Shown: one piece after another, positions 1 through 6,711 of the stretch
How positions within the stretch are numbered: the first letter of the stretch is position 1
Layout of the letters: each line of letters opens with the position of its first letter
Made by a program: the position numbers and the translations under genes
Notes under the pieces: model-generated
The model's database searches: none
What the model saw: only the letters and a program-made list of their open reading frames with translations
Told to the model about the DNA's origin: nothing
From: Pseudomonadota bacterium
GTDB taxonomy: Bacteria > Pseudomonadota > Alphaproteobacteria > Sphingomonadales > Sphingomonadaceae
Direction of reading: 5' to 3'
NCBI GenBank assembly: GCA_030271565.1
Contig: JARXKR010000063.1
Location: forward strand, 1-11,896
DNA: 11,896 nucleotides

Positions 1-4
1 GCGC

Positions 5-289
5 TTAGGCGGCCTGCAGCTTCTTGAGCTCGCGCTTGACCTTGACCGCGGTGACCGAAAGCTTTTCGTCTGCGGTCTTGAGCAGCCAGTTATCCAGCCC
101 GCCGACATGCTCGACCGACCGCAGACCGTTGGTCGAAACGCGGAACTTGAAGCTCCGGTCGAGGCCTTCGGACATCAGCGTGACGTTCTGCAAGTTGGGC
201 AGGAACACGCGCTTGGTCTTGTTGTTGGCGTGGCTGACGTTGTGGCCGGTTTGACGGCCCTTGCCGGTCAGTTCGCAAATACGGGACAT
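5..289 (-). CDS. rpmB: 50S ribosomal protein L28
   Basis: Encodes a 94-aa basic protein of the L28 family, a component of the large ribosomal subunit. The N-terminus MSRICELTGKG and the following GHNVSHANNKTKR segment are the family signature, and the length fits alphaproteobacterial L28 (a little under 100 aa). The reading frame stays open to 430, but the family starts at MSRIC, so the ATG at 287-289 is chosen; the upstream extension is GC-driven read-through. The stop TAA is at 5-7. The gene is divergent from tadA and appears to have its own promoter in the 101-base gap. No Cys4 zinc-ribbon signature is visible (a single Cys at residue 5), so it looks like a zinc-independent form. Confidence 0.97.
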   Translation of the reverse strand: MSRICELTGKGRQTGHNVSHANNKTKRVFLPNLQNVTLMSEGLDRSFKFRVSTNGLRSVEHVGGLDNWLLKTADEKLSVTAVKVKRELKKLQAA

Positions 290-337
290 GGCTAAACTCG
301 CTTGAAAATCGTTACCGTTGCTCGGTGAGAAGGCGCG

Positions 338-366
338 CGCATAGCGATTCACCCTTGCGGGGTCAA
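338..366 (-). promoter_or_regulatory. Predicted sigma70-type promoter of rpmB
   Basis: On the minus strand TTGACC (361-366) is followed after exactly 17 bases by TATGCG (338-343). The -35 box matches the consensus in 5 of 6 positions; the -10 keeps the TAT start but is otherwise poor. Transcription would begin near 331, giving a leader of about 42 bases before the rpmB ATG. A GANTC site (346-350), the target of the alphaproteobacterial CcrM methylase, lies inside the spacer. This is a sequence-based prediction only. Confidence 0.5.
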
Positions 367-390
367 GGTATTCCCGCCAATCCGCCGCAA

Positions 391-846
391 ATGAGCCGTT
401 GGCCGCTCCCCCCGCATATGGCAGCCGCATTGGCGCAGGCGCAAGCCGCAGCGCAGGCTGGCGAGGTGCCGATCGGGGCAGTGGTGATCAAGGACGGCGT
501 GGTCATCGCCGCCGCCCACAATGCTCCGCGCAGGCTGAACGATCCCACCGCGCACGCCGAGGTGCTGGCGATTCGCGCCGCTGCGCAGGCGCTCGGCAAT
601 GACCGGCTCGAGGGCTGCGAGCTGTGGGTCACGCTTGAACCCTGCGCAATGTGCGCAGGCGCGATTGCCCATGCCCGGATTGCCCGGCTTTACTACGCCG
701 CCGCCGACCCCAAGGGCGGCGCGGTCGAACATGGCGCGCGGGTGTTCGAACAGGACCAGTGCCTGCACCGCCCCGAGGTCTATTCGGGGATGGGCGAGGA
801 CGAGGCTAGCGGACTGCTCAGGGCCTTCTTCGCCGCGCTCCGCTAG
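391..846 (+). CDS. tadA: tRNA-specific adenosine deaminase
   Basis: A 151-aa member of the cytidine/deoxycytidylate deaminase fold. TadA converts adenosine-34 to inosine in the wobble position of tRNA-Arg(ACG), in the cytoplasm, and is normally essential. The zinc site is complete: H55-A-E57 (Glu being the catalytic proton shuttle) and P84-C85-x-x-C88, within TLEPCAMCAGA. The spacing is the same as in E. coli TadA (H57/E59/C87/C90). The frame is open from 325, but the ATG at 391 places the catalytic motifs at family-like positions, so 391 is preferred; an ATG at 418 is less likely because it would remove the first helix. It is divergent from rpmB and convergent with the RNase T2 gene. A tRNA-Arg(CCG) for another codon of the same box lies at the far end of the window. 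Confidence 0.95.
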   Translation: MSRWPLPPHMAAALAQAQAAAQAGEVPIGAVVIKDGVVIAAAHNAPRRLNDPTAHAEVLAIRAAAQALGNDRLEGCELWVTLEPCAMCAGAIAHARIARLYYAAADPKGGAVEHGARVFEQDQCLHRPEVYSGMGEDEASGLLRAFFAALR

Positions 847-851
847 GCGCG

Positions 852-874
852 ACTGGACACACTGGACACTGTCC
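852..874. repeat. Tandem 9-mer plus short palindrome after tadA
   Basis: ACTGGACAC occurs twice head to tail (852-860 and 861-869). The second copy runs into GGACACTGTCC (864-874), a perfect 5-bp dyad around one base. It lies just after the tadA stop in the convergent gap. No function can be assigned; it could be a protein-binding site or a remnant repeat. Confidence 0.5.
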
Positions 875-888
875 TGGGATAAGTGTCA

Positions 889-951
889 CCTTACCCCCGC
901 ATGTGTCGCCTTGGGGCCGAAACCTAACGAAATCAAAGAGCGGGGGCAAGG
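889..951 (-). repeat. Inverted repeat between convergent tadA and RNase T2 genes
   Basis: CCTTACCCCCGC (889-900) is the reverse complement of GCGGGGGCAAGG (940-951) except for one position. In a minus-strand transcript that position is a G-U pair, so the 12-bp stem is uninterrupted; in a plus-strand transcript it is an A-C mismatch. The loop is 39 bases, and no U-run follows the stem on either strand. It sits 27 bases past the RNase T2 stop, so a 3'-end structure protecting or ending the minus-strand operon message is plausible. It is not a textbook intrinsic terminator. Confidence 0.5.
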
Positions 952-978
952 CTAGCAGGGGCCGTGCGTGTAGGAAAA

Positions 979-1680
979 TCAGAACCCGCGCCAGATCTTG
1001 AGCGGTACATTGTCTTTCGGGCCGAACCCGCGCTTGTCGCAAGCGGTGGGCATGAATTTGGCCGAATAGCACAAGTGCATTTCGCGCAGCCACCCGCCAT
1101 TGCCGAGCGACAGGCCGATTGCTCCCACTGGCCACCCGGGGTTCTGCGCGGCGAAGGCCTGGCGCAGATCGCCCGCAGTCAGATTCGGTTGTTTCGACAG
1201 GCGGTCTGCGTCGGGCAGGTGGAGCGATTGCCACAGGATGTTGCTGACTTTGAAATAGGCCGCCGGGGTCGCGGCCATGCAGCTACCATGCTTGGCCCAT
1301 TCGTGTTCGAGCAGCCACGGCACCGGGGTCATGCACAGGTTGGCGGAGAGGTCCTGCACGCTCGGGCGCGGGGTCATGGCGCACCATTGCGGGCTCTTGC
1401 CGCTGCCGCTTTCGGGCCACAGGCCGTGGAGCACGAAGCCGAACCGCCCGATCTGGCCGTTGCACTGGTAATTGTCCGGATCGCGCGCCGCCTTGCCCCG
1501 GCAAAACTCGGGCGACCAGCTTACCGCGAGGGTATAGCCGGTGACCTTGGCCCGATAGCTTGGCCCATCGGGCTGGATTGCCGGCGGGAGGCTGACGTTC
1601 TGCGGCGCGCGGCACTGATAGGCCTGGGCCAGCGCGGGGGCGGGCAACAGCGCCGCGAGGACAAACACGAAGCCTTTCAT
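979..1680 (-). CDS. Ribonuclease T2 family protein, secreted
   Basis: A 233-aa RNase T2 homologue; these enzymes cleave single-stranded RNA through 2',3'-cyclic phosphates, in the periplasm or outside the cell. Residues 1-19 form a signal peptide (short basic start, hydrophobic core, ALA before the predicted cut). Both active-site blocks are intact: CAS I FVLHGLWPE with catalytic His85, and CAS II EHEWAKHGSC with Glu127, Lys130 and His131. Eight Cys remain (23, 60, 73, 100, 116, 134, 204, 214), enough for the disulfides typical of the family, which fits export. The ATG overlaps the nadC stop in an ATGA junction, so translation is probably coupled. It is the last gene of the minus-strand run. 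It likely serves scavenging of external RNA as a phosphate or nucleoside source; a toxin role is possible but unsupported, since no immunity gene is seen. Confidence 0.92.
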   Translation of the reverse strand: MKGFVFVLAALLPAPALAQAYQCRAPQNVSLPPAIQPDGPSYRAKVTGYTLAVSWSPEFCRGKAARDPDNYQCNGQIGRFGFVLHGLWPESGSGKSPQWCAMTPRPSVQDLSANLCMTPVPWLLEHEWAKHGSCMAATPAAYFKVSNILWQSLHLPDADRLSKQPNLTAGDLRQAFAAQNPGWPVGAIGLSLGNGGWLREMHLCYSAKFMPTACDKRGFGPKDNVPLKIWRGF

Positions 1681-2552
1681 AGCGGTGTAAAATCCAGTCC
1701 GATGTCAGCGGCGGGGGCGCTCTGGGTCAGGCGGCCGACCGACACGTAGGTTACTCCGCTCGCGGCAATTGCAGCGATAGTATCGAGCCGGACCCCGCCC
1801 GAGGCCTCGCTCGGGACGCGTCCTGAGATCAGGGCAACGGCGGTACGCAGCTCCTCGAGGCCCATGTTGTCGAGCAGGATATGGCTCGCCCCGGCGCTCA
1901 ATGCCGCTTCGATCTGGTCGATCCGGTCGACCTCGCAGATCACGCTGGCGACTCCGGCATCGCGCGCGCGGCGCACGGCTTCGGCGACCCCGCCCGCGAC
2001 CAGCACATGGTTGTCCTTGATCATGGCCGCGTCCCACAGCCCCATCCGGTGGTTCTGTGCGCCGCCCATCCGGGTCGCGTATTTCTCGAGGTGGCGCAGG
2101 CCGGGGATGGTCTTGCGGGTATCGAGCAGGGTTGCTTTACCCCCCATGGCGTCCACGTAAGAGCGGGTTAGCGTGGCGATACCCGACAGATGCTGGACCG
2201 TATTAAGCGCGGAGCGTTCGGCGGTGAGCATCGCGCGGGCATTGCCTTCGATCCGCATCAAGTCGGTACCGGGGCCGACCTGTACGCCCTCGCCCACCAG
2301 CACTTCGATTTCCATGTCCGGATCGAGCGTCTGGAAGAACGCCGCCGCAATCGGCAATCCCGCAACGGTAATCGCATCGCGGCTGTCCATCACCCCGGCA
2401 AAGCGCATATCCGCCGGGATCACGCTCGCGCTGGTAACATCATGCCCGCCGCCGGGCAGGCCCACGCCAAGGTCTTCGTCGAGTGTCGCCCTGACAAACG
2501 CTGCGAGGTTGAACCCCGCCAGTGCCCATTCTTCTGTGTTACTGGCCCCCAT
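1677..2552 (-). CDS. nadC: Nicotinate-nucleotide pyrophosphorylase (carboxylating)
   Basis: A 291-aa quinolinate phosphoribosyltransferase, which joins quinolinate and PRPP to give nicotinate mononucleotide, CO2 and pyrophosphate in de novo NAD synthesis. Family motifs are present: LDTRKTIPGLRHLEKYA (143-159) and NHR (167-169) for substrate and PRPP binding, AAMIKDNH (175-182), E207-V-D209, LLDNM (226-230), SGG (251-253), and a C-terminal SVGRLTQSAP. Length is normal. nadA and nadB, often neighbours, are not in this window. The gene starts 9 bases after the stop of the LytTR regulator with no obvious Shine-Dalgarno sequence, and overlaps the RNase T2 gene by 4 bases, so it probably depends on coupling within the operon. 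Confidence 0.96.
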   Translation of the reverse strand: MGASNTEEWALAGFNLAAFVRATLDEDLGVGLPGGGHDVTSASVIPADMRFAGVMDSRDAITVAGLPIAAAFFQTLDPDMEIEVLVGEGVQVGPGTDLMRIEGNARAMLTAERSALNTVQHLSGIATLTRSYVDAMGGKATLLDTRKTIPGLRHLEKYATRMGGAQNHRMGLWDAAMIKDNHVLVAGGVAEAVRRARDAGVASVICEVDRIDQIEAALSAGASHILLDNMGLEELRTAVALISGRVPSEASGGVRLDTIAAIAASGVTYVSVGRLTQSAPAADIGLDFTPL

Positions 2553-2561
2553 TGCGGCTGA

Positions 2562-3356
2562 TCAGTGCACGAAGCGCGCGACCACGTCGCGGTAGGAGCG
2601 GCTGACCTTCACATCCGCACCGCTGTCGAGCACCAGAAAGCATTCGCCGTTGGTGTGCGGCTTGACCTGGCGGACCTGGTTGAGGTTGACGATCCAGCTG
2701 CGGTGGACCCGCTGGAACACGCGCGGGTCGAGCCGGCGTTCGAGGTCCTTCATCGTCTCACGCAGGATCAGCGAGTTATCGGCAGTGTAGATGCACATGT
2801 AATCGCCCGCTGCTTCGATCCGTTCGATCGAATCGACGTCGACCCGGAAGATCTGGCCGCGATCCTTGATGTTGATCAGCTTCTCATAGCGCGCGGCGTG
2901 ATCGGGTTCGTCAGACACCGCGTCCATCGCGTCGGGCGCGACTTCGGCGAGCACGTGCTTGAGCTTCTCGGCCTCGCCCGCCGCGCCCTTTTCAGCGAGG
3001 CGCGTGCGCACCCGCTCCATCGTGTCGGCCAGCTTGTCTTCGTCGACCGGCTTCATCAAGTAGTTGACCGCATTGGCCTCAAACGCGCGCACCGCGTGTT
3101 CCTGGTACGCGGTGACGAACACGATCAGCGGCGGCTCGAGCTCCATCACACCCTTGACCACCGAGAACCCGTCGAACCCCGGCATCTGGATGTCGAGGAA
3201 CACGAGGTCGGGCTTCTCGGTCTTGATCTTGCGGATCGCCTCGCGCCCGTTCGAGCAAGTGTCGATGATCTCGACGTCGGGGAATTTTTCGAGCCGCAAG
3301 GTCAGGCCCTGGATCGCCAGTTTCTCATCGTCGACGAGGATCGTGCGAATGGTCAT
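2562..3356 (-). CDS. LytTR-family response regulator
   Basis: A 264-aa two-component regulator of the LytR/AlgR class. The receiver domain (about 1-120) has the acidic pair D9-D10, phospho-acceptor D55 in LVFLDIQMPG, T82 and K102 of the MKP motif. After a charged linker (about 120-158) comes a LytTR DNA-binding domain (about 160-264), with the conserved IERIEAAGDYMCIYT strand and the FQRVHRSWIVNL block. The ATG is well placed: TAGGA (AGGA complement at 3366-3369) lies 9 bases upstream. The gene follows its histidine kinase after 19 bases and precedes nadC by 9 bases, so kinase, regulator and nadC are almost certainly one transcript. Target promoters are unknown; LytTR sites are degenerate direct repeats and none was assigned here. 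Confidence 0.94.
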   Translation of the reverse strand: MTIRTILVDDEKLAIQGLTLRLEKFPDVEIIDTCSNGREAIRKIKTEKPDLVFLDIQMPGFDGFSVVKGVMELEPPLIVFVTAYQEHAVRAFEANAVNYLMKPVDEDKLADTMERVRTRLAEKGAAGEAEKLKHVLAEVAPDAMDAVSDEPDHAARYEKLINIKDRGQIFRVDVDSIERIEAAGDYMCIYTADNSLILRETMKDLERRLDPRVFQRVHRSWIVNLNQVRQVKPHTNGECFLVLDSGADVKVSRSYRDVVARFVH

Positions 3357-3375
3357 GTGTTCTTATCCTAAAAAA

Positions 3376-4533
3376 TCAGCCCGCCAGCGCCGGACGCTTG
3401 GCGGGTTCCAGGGCGGCGCCCTGTTGTTCGCGGCGTTCGAAGGGAAGTTCGATCAGCACGGTAAATCCGCCTTCGGGGGGCTCCATCGTCTCGAACCGAT
3501 GCTGCTCACCATAAGCTTGGCCAAGCCGATCGCGGATGTTTGCCAGTCCCACGCCCGTGGAAACGGGCTCGCCGCCGTCGAATGTCACGCCGCTCAACCT
3601 GTTGGAGGCAGCGCCCGATTGCAATCCCGGACCGGTATCGGAGACGGTGATGCGAAGGTTCTGGCCGACGAGCTGTGTTGAAATGGTGATTTCGGCACCC
3701 GATTCCTGCGGGCCAACGGCATATTTGATCGCATTTTCAACCAGCGGCTGGAGCAACAGCGAGGGGAGCAAGGCGCGTTCGGTCTCCGGATCGATCCTGA
3801 AGCGCGTGCGCAGCCGCTCTTCAAACCGCATCCGTTCGATCTCGAGGTACAGCTTGAGCGTCTCAACCTCCTGCGCCACGGTTACCCGGCCGGTGGGCTC
3901 GTTGACCAGGGTATACCGCAGGAAGCTGGACAGCCGGCTGAGCATCGCATTGGCAGGCTCGGTTTGCTTCAGAAGCACCAGCGTCGAGATCGAATTCAAT
4001 GTGTTGAACAGGAAATGCGGGTTGAGCTGGTAGCGCAGCATGGCCAGCTGGGCCGCTGTCGCCTGGTTCTCCAGCTGGATCATCTGATCGTTCTGTTCCT
4101 CGATCTGGAGGAAGAAATTGATCATGTAATACAGCGCCGACCATGCCAGCAGGAGCGTCGCGTCGAGGTAGAACAGCCCGATTACCCGCCCGAAATCGAG
4201 CCCGCCATCGCCGTTATAGAGCGCGTTCACCCAGGCATCGATGAAGGCATAGAGCCCGACCGCGAGCGTCAGCACCAGTGAGGTCACCCCCCAGGTGATC
4301 AGCGGCCGCCGGTTGATCAGCGCGCGGTAGACCACCGACAGGATCAGCGTGATCGACAGCCCGGTCACGGTCGAGATCAGCACCAGCACCAGGAACGAAA
4401 GCTCTTTGGCGTTGGCGAGGCCAGACATCGTGCGCAGCAGCAGCGCACCGCCCCATCCCGCCATCTGCAGCCGCCAGAACGCCTGGTTCTTGTTCGCGAA
4501 GAACGGGATCGGACGGAAGGGCAGGACGGCCAT
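3376..4533 (-). CDS. LytS/YehU-type sensor histidine kinase
   Basis: A 385-aa membrane kinase, partner of the LytTR regulator downstream. Several hydrophobic segments lie between about residues 25 and 142, roughly four membrane spans, with no obvious periplasmic sensor domain. A short coiled-coil-like stretch (144-165) leads into the His_kinase domain with LRYQLNPHFLFNTLNSI, placing phospho-acceptor H173. The ATPase domain has the N box LVENAIKYA (N267), DTGPG (299-303) and GVGLANIRDRL (327-337). This is the arrangement of kinases paired with LytTR regulators. The last 20 residues are a low-complexity tail. The gene starts 41 bases after the dsbA-like stop, the longest gap in the run, so a promoter of its own is possible. 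The ligand cannot be told from sequence; sensing at or within the membrane is likely given the lack of an extracellular domain. Confidence 0.93.
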   Translation of the reverse strand: MAVLPFRPIPFFANKNQAFWRLQMAGWGGALLLRTMSGLANAKELSFLVLVLISTVTGLSITLILSVVYRALINRRPLITWGVTSLVLTLAVGLYAFIDAWVNALYNGDGGLDFGRVIGLFYLDATLLLAWSALYYMINFFLQIEEQNDQMIQLENQATAAQLAMLRYQLNPHFLFNTLNSISTLVLLKQTEPANAMLSRLSSFLRYTLVNEPTGRVTVAQEVETLKLYLEIERMRFEERLRTRFRIDPETERALLPSLLLQPLVENAIKYAVGPQESGAEITISTQLVGQNLRITVSDTGPGLQSGAASNRLSGVTFDGGEPVSTGVGLANIRDRLGQAYGEQHRFETMEPPEGGFTVLIELPFERREQQGAALEPAKRPALAG

Positions 4534-4535
4534 GA

Positions 4536-4557
4536 GCCAAACTTAGCAGAATTTGGC
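4536..4557. repeat. Small dyad at the histidine kinase start
   Basis: GCCAAA (4536-4541) and TTTGGC (4552-4557) form a 6-bp inverted repeat around a 10-base A/T-richer centre. It ends 2 bases upstream of the kinase ATG. As RNA it would fold over the ribosome-binding region, and no clear Shine-Dalgarno sequence is present there. As DNA it could be an operator. Both are weak readings. Confidence 0.35.
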
Positions 4558-4574
4558 CGCACAAGGCGAGCGCA

Positions 4575-5312
4575 TTAGGATTCCCTTGCCGCGATCAAGG
4601 CCTGTGCCAATTGCTCGCGCCCCACCGCGCCGATGATCAGCCGCTTGCCCGCGACCCAGCTCGGGGTGCCGCTGATCTGCAGCTTGCGCGCGAATTCGAG
4701 GTTGCTGGCGATCTCGGCATTGACCCGGGGATCGGCGATCACCTTGCGGGCACGATCGAGGTCGAGCCCGGCGACCCGGGCTGCGGCTTCGATACTTGCG
4801 CGGTCAGTCCGCCCGGCGGCAAACATCGTCTTGTGGAACGCGGGATATTTGCCCTGCTCGGCCGCAGCCAAACCCCAGCGCGCGGCATCGGGGCTGGTCG
4901 GAGCAATGATCGGCAGCTCGCGCACGACCACGCGCAGGTCCGGATTGGCGGCAATCAGCGCCTCGACATCGGCAACGCTGCCGCGGCAGTAAGTGCAGGC
5001 GAAATCGGTGAATTCGACCAGCGTGACCTTGCCGTTGGGATTGCCCAGCACCGCGCCCGGATAAGGCGTCACCACCTTGTCGGCGATCTCGGCGAGCTGG
5101 CGGTCGCTGCCCTGGCTGCGCAACGCATCGGCGGCTTCGACCAGTACTTCGGGGTGCGCCACGATATAGTCGTGAACGCGGGCGTCGAAATCTGCTGGTT
5201 GCGCAGTGCCGCCCTGCCGTCCCAGCGCCCAGCCGCCGCCAGCACCCACCAGCAGAGCGAGCCCGCCAGCCAGCGCCAGAAACAGGGGTGAACGGGGTTG
5301 CAGATCAGCCAT
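4575..5312 (-). CDS. DsbA-family thiol:disulfide oxidoreductase, membrane-anchored or exported
   Basis: A 245-aa protein with an N-terminal hydrophobic segment (about 10-31) acting as signal anchor or signal peptide. A short helical domain follows (about 40-85, with HPEVLVEAADALR, like the N-terminal region of ScsC/Com1-type proteins), then a DsbA-like thioredoxin fold. The redox motif is C106-T-Y-C109 in FTDFACTYCRGS, and the cis-proline is P217 in SGTPSWV, so both catalytic elements are present. It would act on disulfides of envelope proteins, as oxidase or isomerase; sequence alone does not decide. It starts 11 bases after the M48 protease stop, in the same operon. The upstream region lacks a strong Shine-Dalgarno sequence. 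No DsbB partner is in the window. Confidence 0.88.
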   Translation of the reverse strand: MADLQPRSPLFLALAGGLALLVGAGGGWALGRQGGTAQPADFDARVHDYIVAHPEVLVEAADALRSQGSDRQLAEIADKVVTPYPGAVLGNPNGKVTLVEFTDFACTYCRGSVADVEALIAANPDLRVVVRELPIIAPTSPDAARWGLAAAEQGKYPAFHKTMFAAGRTDRASIEAAARVAGLDLDRARKVIADPRVNAEIASNLEFARKLQISGTPSWVAGKRLIIGAVGREQLAQALIAARES

Positions 5313-5323
5313 GACGCCGAGCG

Positions 5324-6700
5324 CTACTTGTGTTTCTTCTTTTGTTCAATCGCCGCGCGCGCCTGCATCGCGATATCCTGCGCGCGCAGATAGTCGGGCG
5401 AGCCCTTGGGCAGCGCCGCCATCGCCGCTTCGGCGCTGTTCAAAGCCTGCGCGTACTGGAGCTCGAGCACCTGCTGTTCGGCCGAGGCGAGCCGCGCGCG
5501 CGCCATGTCGCCGCGCTGACCGTAGATCACGCCCAGCTCGTACCAGGCGAACGGGTTCTCGCGGTCGCGCGCGACCGCCGCCTTGAGCACCCGCTCGGCC
5601 TCGGGCAGCTGCGCCGGGTCTTCGGTGGCGAGCAGCGCATGACCGAAGGTGGTTGCAATCAGCGGCTGGTTGGCGGTCAGTTCGGTGGCCTTGCGCAAGG
5701 GTGCCAGCGCCTCTTGCGGATGCCCCGATTCGAGCAGGATCTGGCCTTTAAGCTCCAGAAAATAAGGATCGTCCGGCGAACCGGCGAGCAGCGCATCGGC
5801 CTCGACCATTGCCTTGTCGAGGTAGGCGTCCTTGTGCCAGGCATAGGCCCGGGCGTAGCGCGCCGGCACGCTTTTGTCGCTCTCGGGATAGATTTGCAAC
5901 GTCCGTCCGGGCAGCTGGACATAGCCGATCAGCTTGGCCTTGACCCGTTGGAAACGGGCTTCGGTGATCGGATCGTAAGAATGGGTCCACGCCGGGTCGG
6001 CCTGATAAGTGTCCTGCAGCGTGGCGATCCGGTCGGAAGTCATCGGGTGGGTCGAATAGAATTCGCTGTCGGTATCGCGGGTATAGCCGTGGCGGTATTC
6101 GAGGTTCTGCAGCTTCTTGAAGAAACTGATCGAGCCCTTCCCGGAAATCCCGGCCTTGGACAGGAACCCCGCGCCCGCAGCATCGGCGCTCGCCTCCTGC
6201 TCGCGGCTGAACGCGAAATACTTGCCCATTGCCGCCTGCTGCCCGGCCATGATCACGCCCATCGCGGCATCGCCCGATCCCGCCGCTGCGGCGAGCCCGC
6301 CGAGGATCAACGAGAGGATGCTGATGCCCGTAGCGGCCTTGCTCCCGCCGTCGTTGATCGCATGGCCGCCGGTGATATGGCCCAGTTCGTGCGCGATCAC
6401 GCCCTGCACTTCGGCGGCATTGTCGGCCGCCTCGATCAGGCCTTCGTGGATGAACACGATCTGGCCGCCGGCGACGAAGGCGTTGATCGACGGATCGCCG
6501 ATCAAAACCACGTCGACATTGCGCGGATCGAGCCCGGCGGCGGTGACCAGCGGCGCGGCGAGTTCGTGAAGCAGCGCCTCGGTTTCGGCATCGCGCAGCA
6601 CCGATTGCGCCAGGGCCGCCTGGCTGGTCAGTGTGAAGATCAGCAGCGCGGCGACGCAGCGGGCGAGCAGGCCGGAAAGCGGGCGTTTGTTCATGCGCAT
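5324..6700 (-). CDS. M48 family metalloprotease with TPR repeats (BepA-like)
   Basis: A 458-aa periplasmic zinc protease resembling E. coli BepA/YfgC, which checks outer-membrane protein assembly. The signal peptide covers about residues 1-31 (basic start, hydrophobic core, QAALA before the cut). The zinc site is H104-E105-L-G-H108 (VIAHELGH), with E169 as third ligand in SREQEASAD. A Gly/Ala-rich segment (about 122-150) may pack against the membrane. Residues about 280-455 are helical TPR-type repeats, for example DDPYFLELKGQILLESGHPQEAL (long motif cited in part) and NPFAWYELGVIYGQRGDM. The frame is open to 6760, but the ATG at 6698-6700 is chosen because AGGA lies 9 bases upstream and the start then clears the preceding gene. 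It follows the hydrolase by 11 bases and precedes the DsbA-like gene by 11. Confidence 0.93.
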   Translation of the reverse strand: MRMNKRPLSGLLARCVAALLIFTLTSQAALAQSVLRDAETEALLHELAAPLVTAAGLDPRNVDVVLIGDPSINAFVAGGQIVFIHEGLIEAADNAAEVQGVIAHELGHITGGHAINDGGSKAATGISILSLILGGLAAAAGSGDAAMGVIMAGQQAAMGKYFAFSREQEASADAAGAGFLSKAGISGKGSISFFKKLQNLEYRHGYTRDTDSEFYSTHPMTSDRIATLQDTYQADPAWTHSYDPITEARFQRVKAKLIGYVQLPGRTLQIYPESDKSVPARYARAYAWHKDAYLDKAMVEADALLAGSPDDPYFLELKGQILLESGHPQEALAPLRKATELTANQPLIATTFGHALLATEDPAQLPEAERVLKAAVARDRENPFAWYELGVIYGQRGDMARARLASAEQQVLELQYAQALNSAEAAMAALPKGSPDYLRAQDIAMQARAAIEQKKKHK

Positions 6701-6711
6701 CGGCCGTTGTC

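Noticed and set aside
325..390. Earlier tadA start at 325
   Set aside because: It would overlap the predicted rpmB promoter and move the zinc motifs about 22 residues beyond the family position.
2565..3371. 268-aa plus-strand open frame opposite the LytTR regulator
   Set aside because: Nearly exact antisense of a confident response-regulator gene, with no domain of its own.
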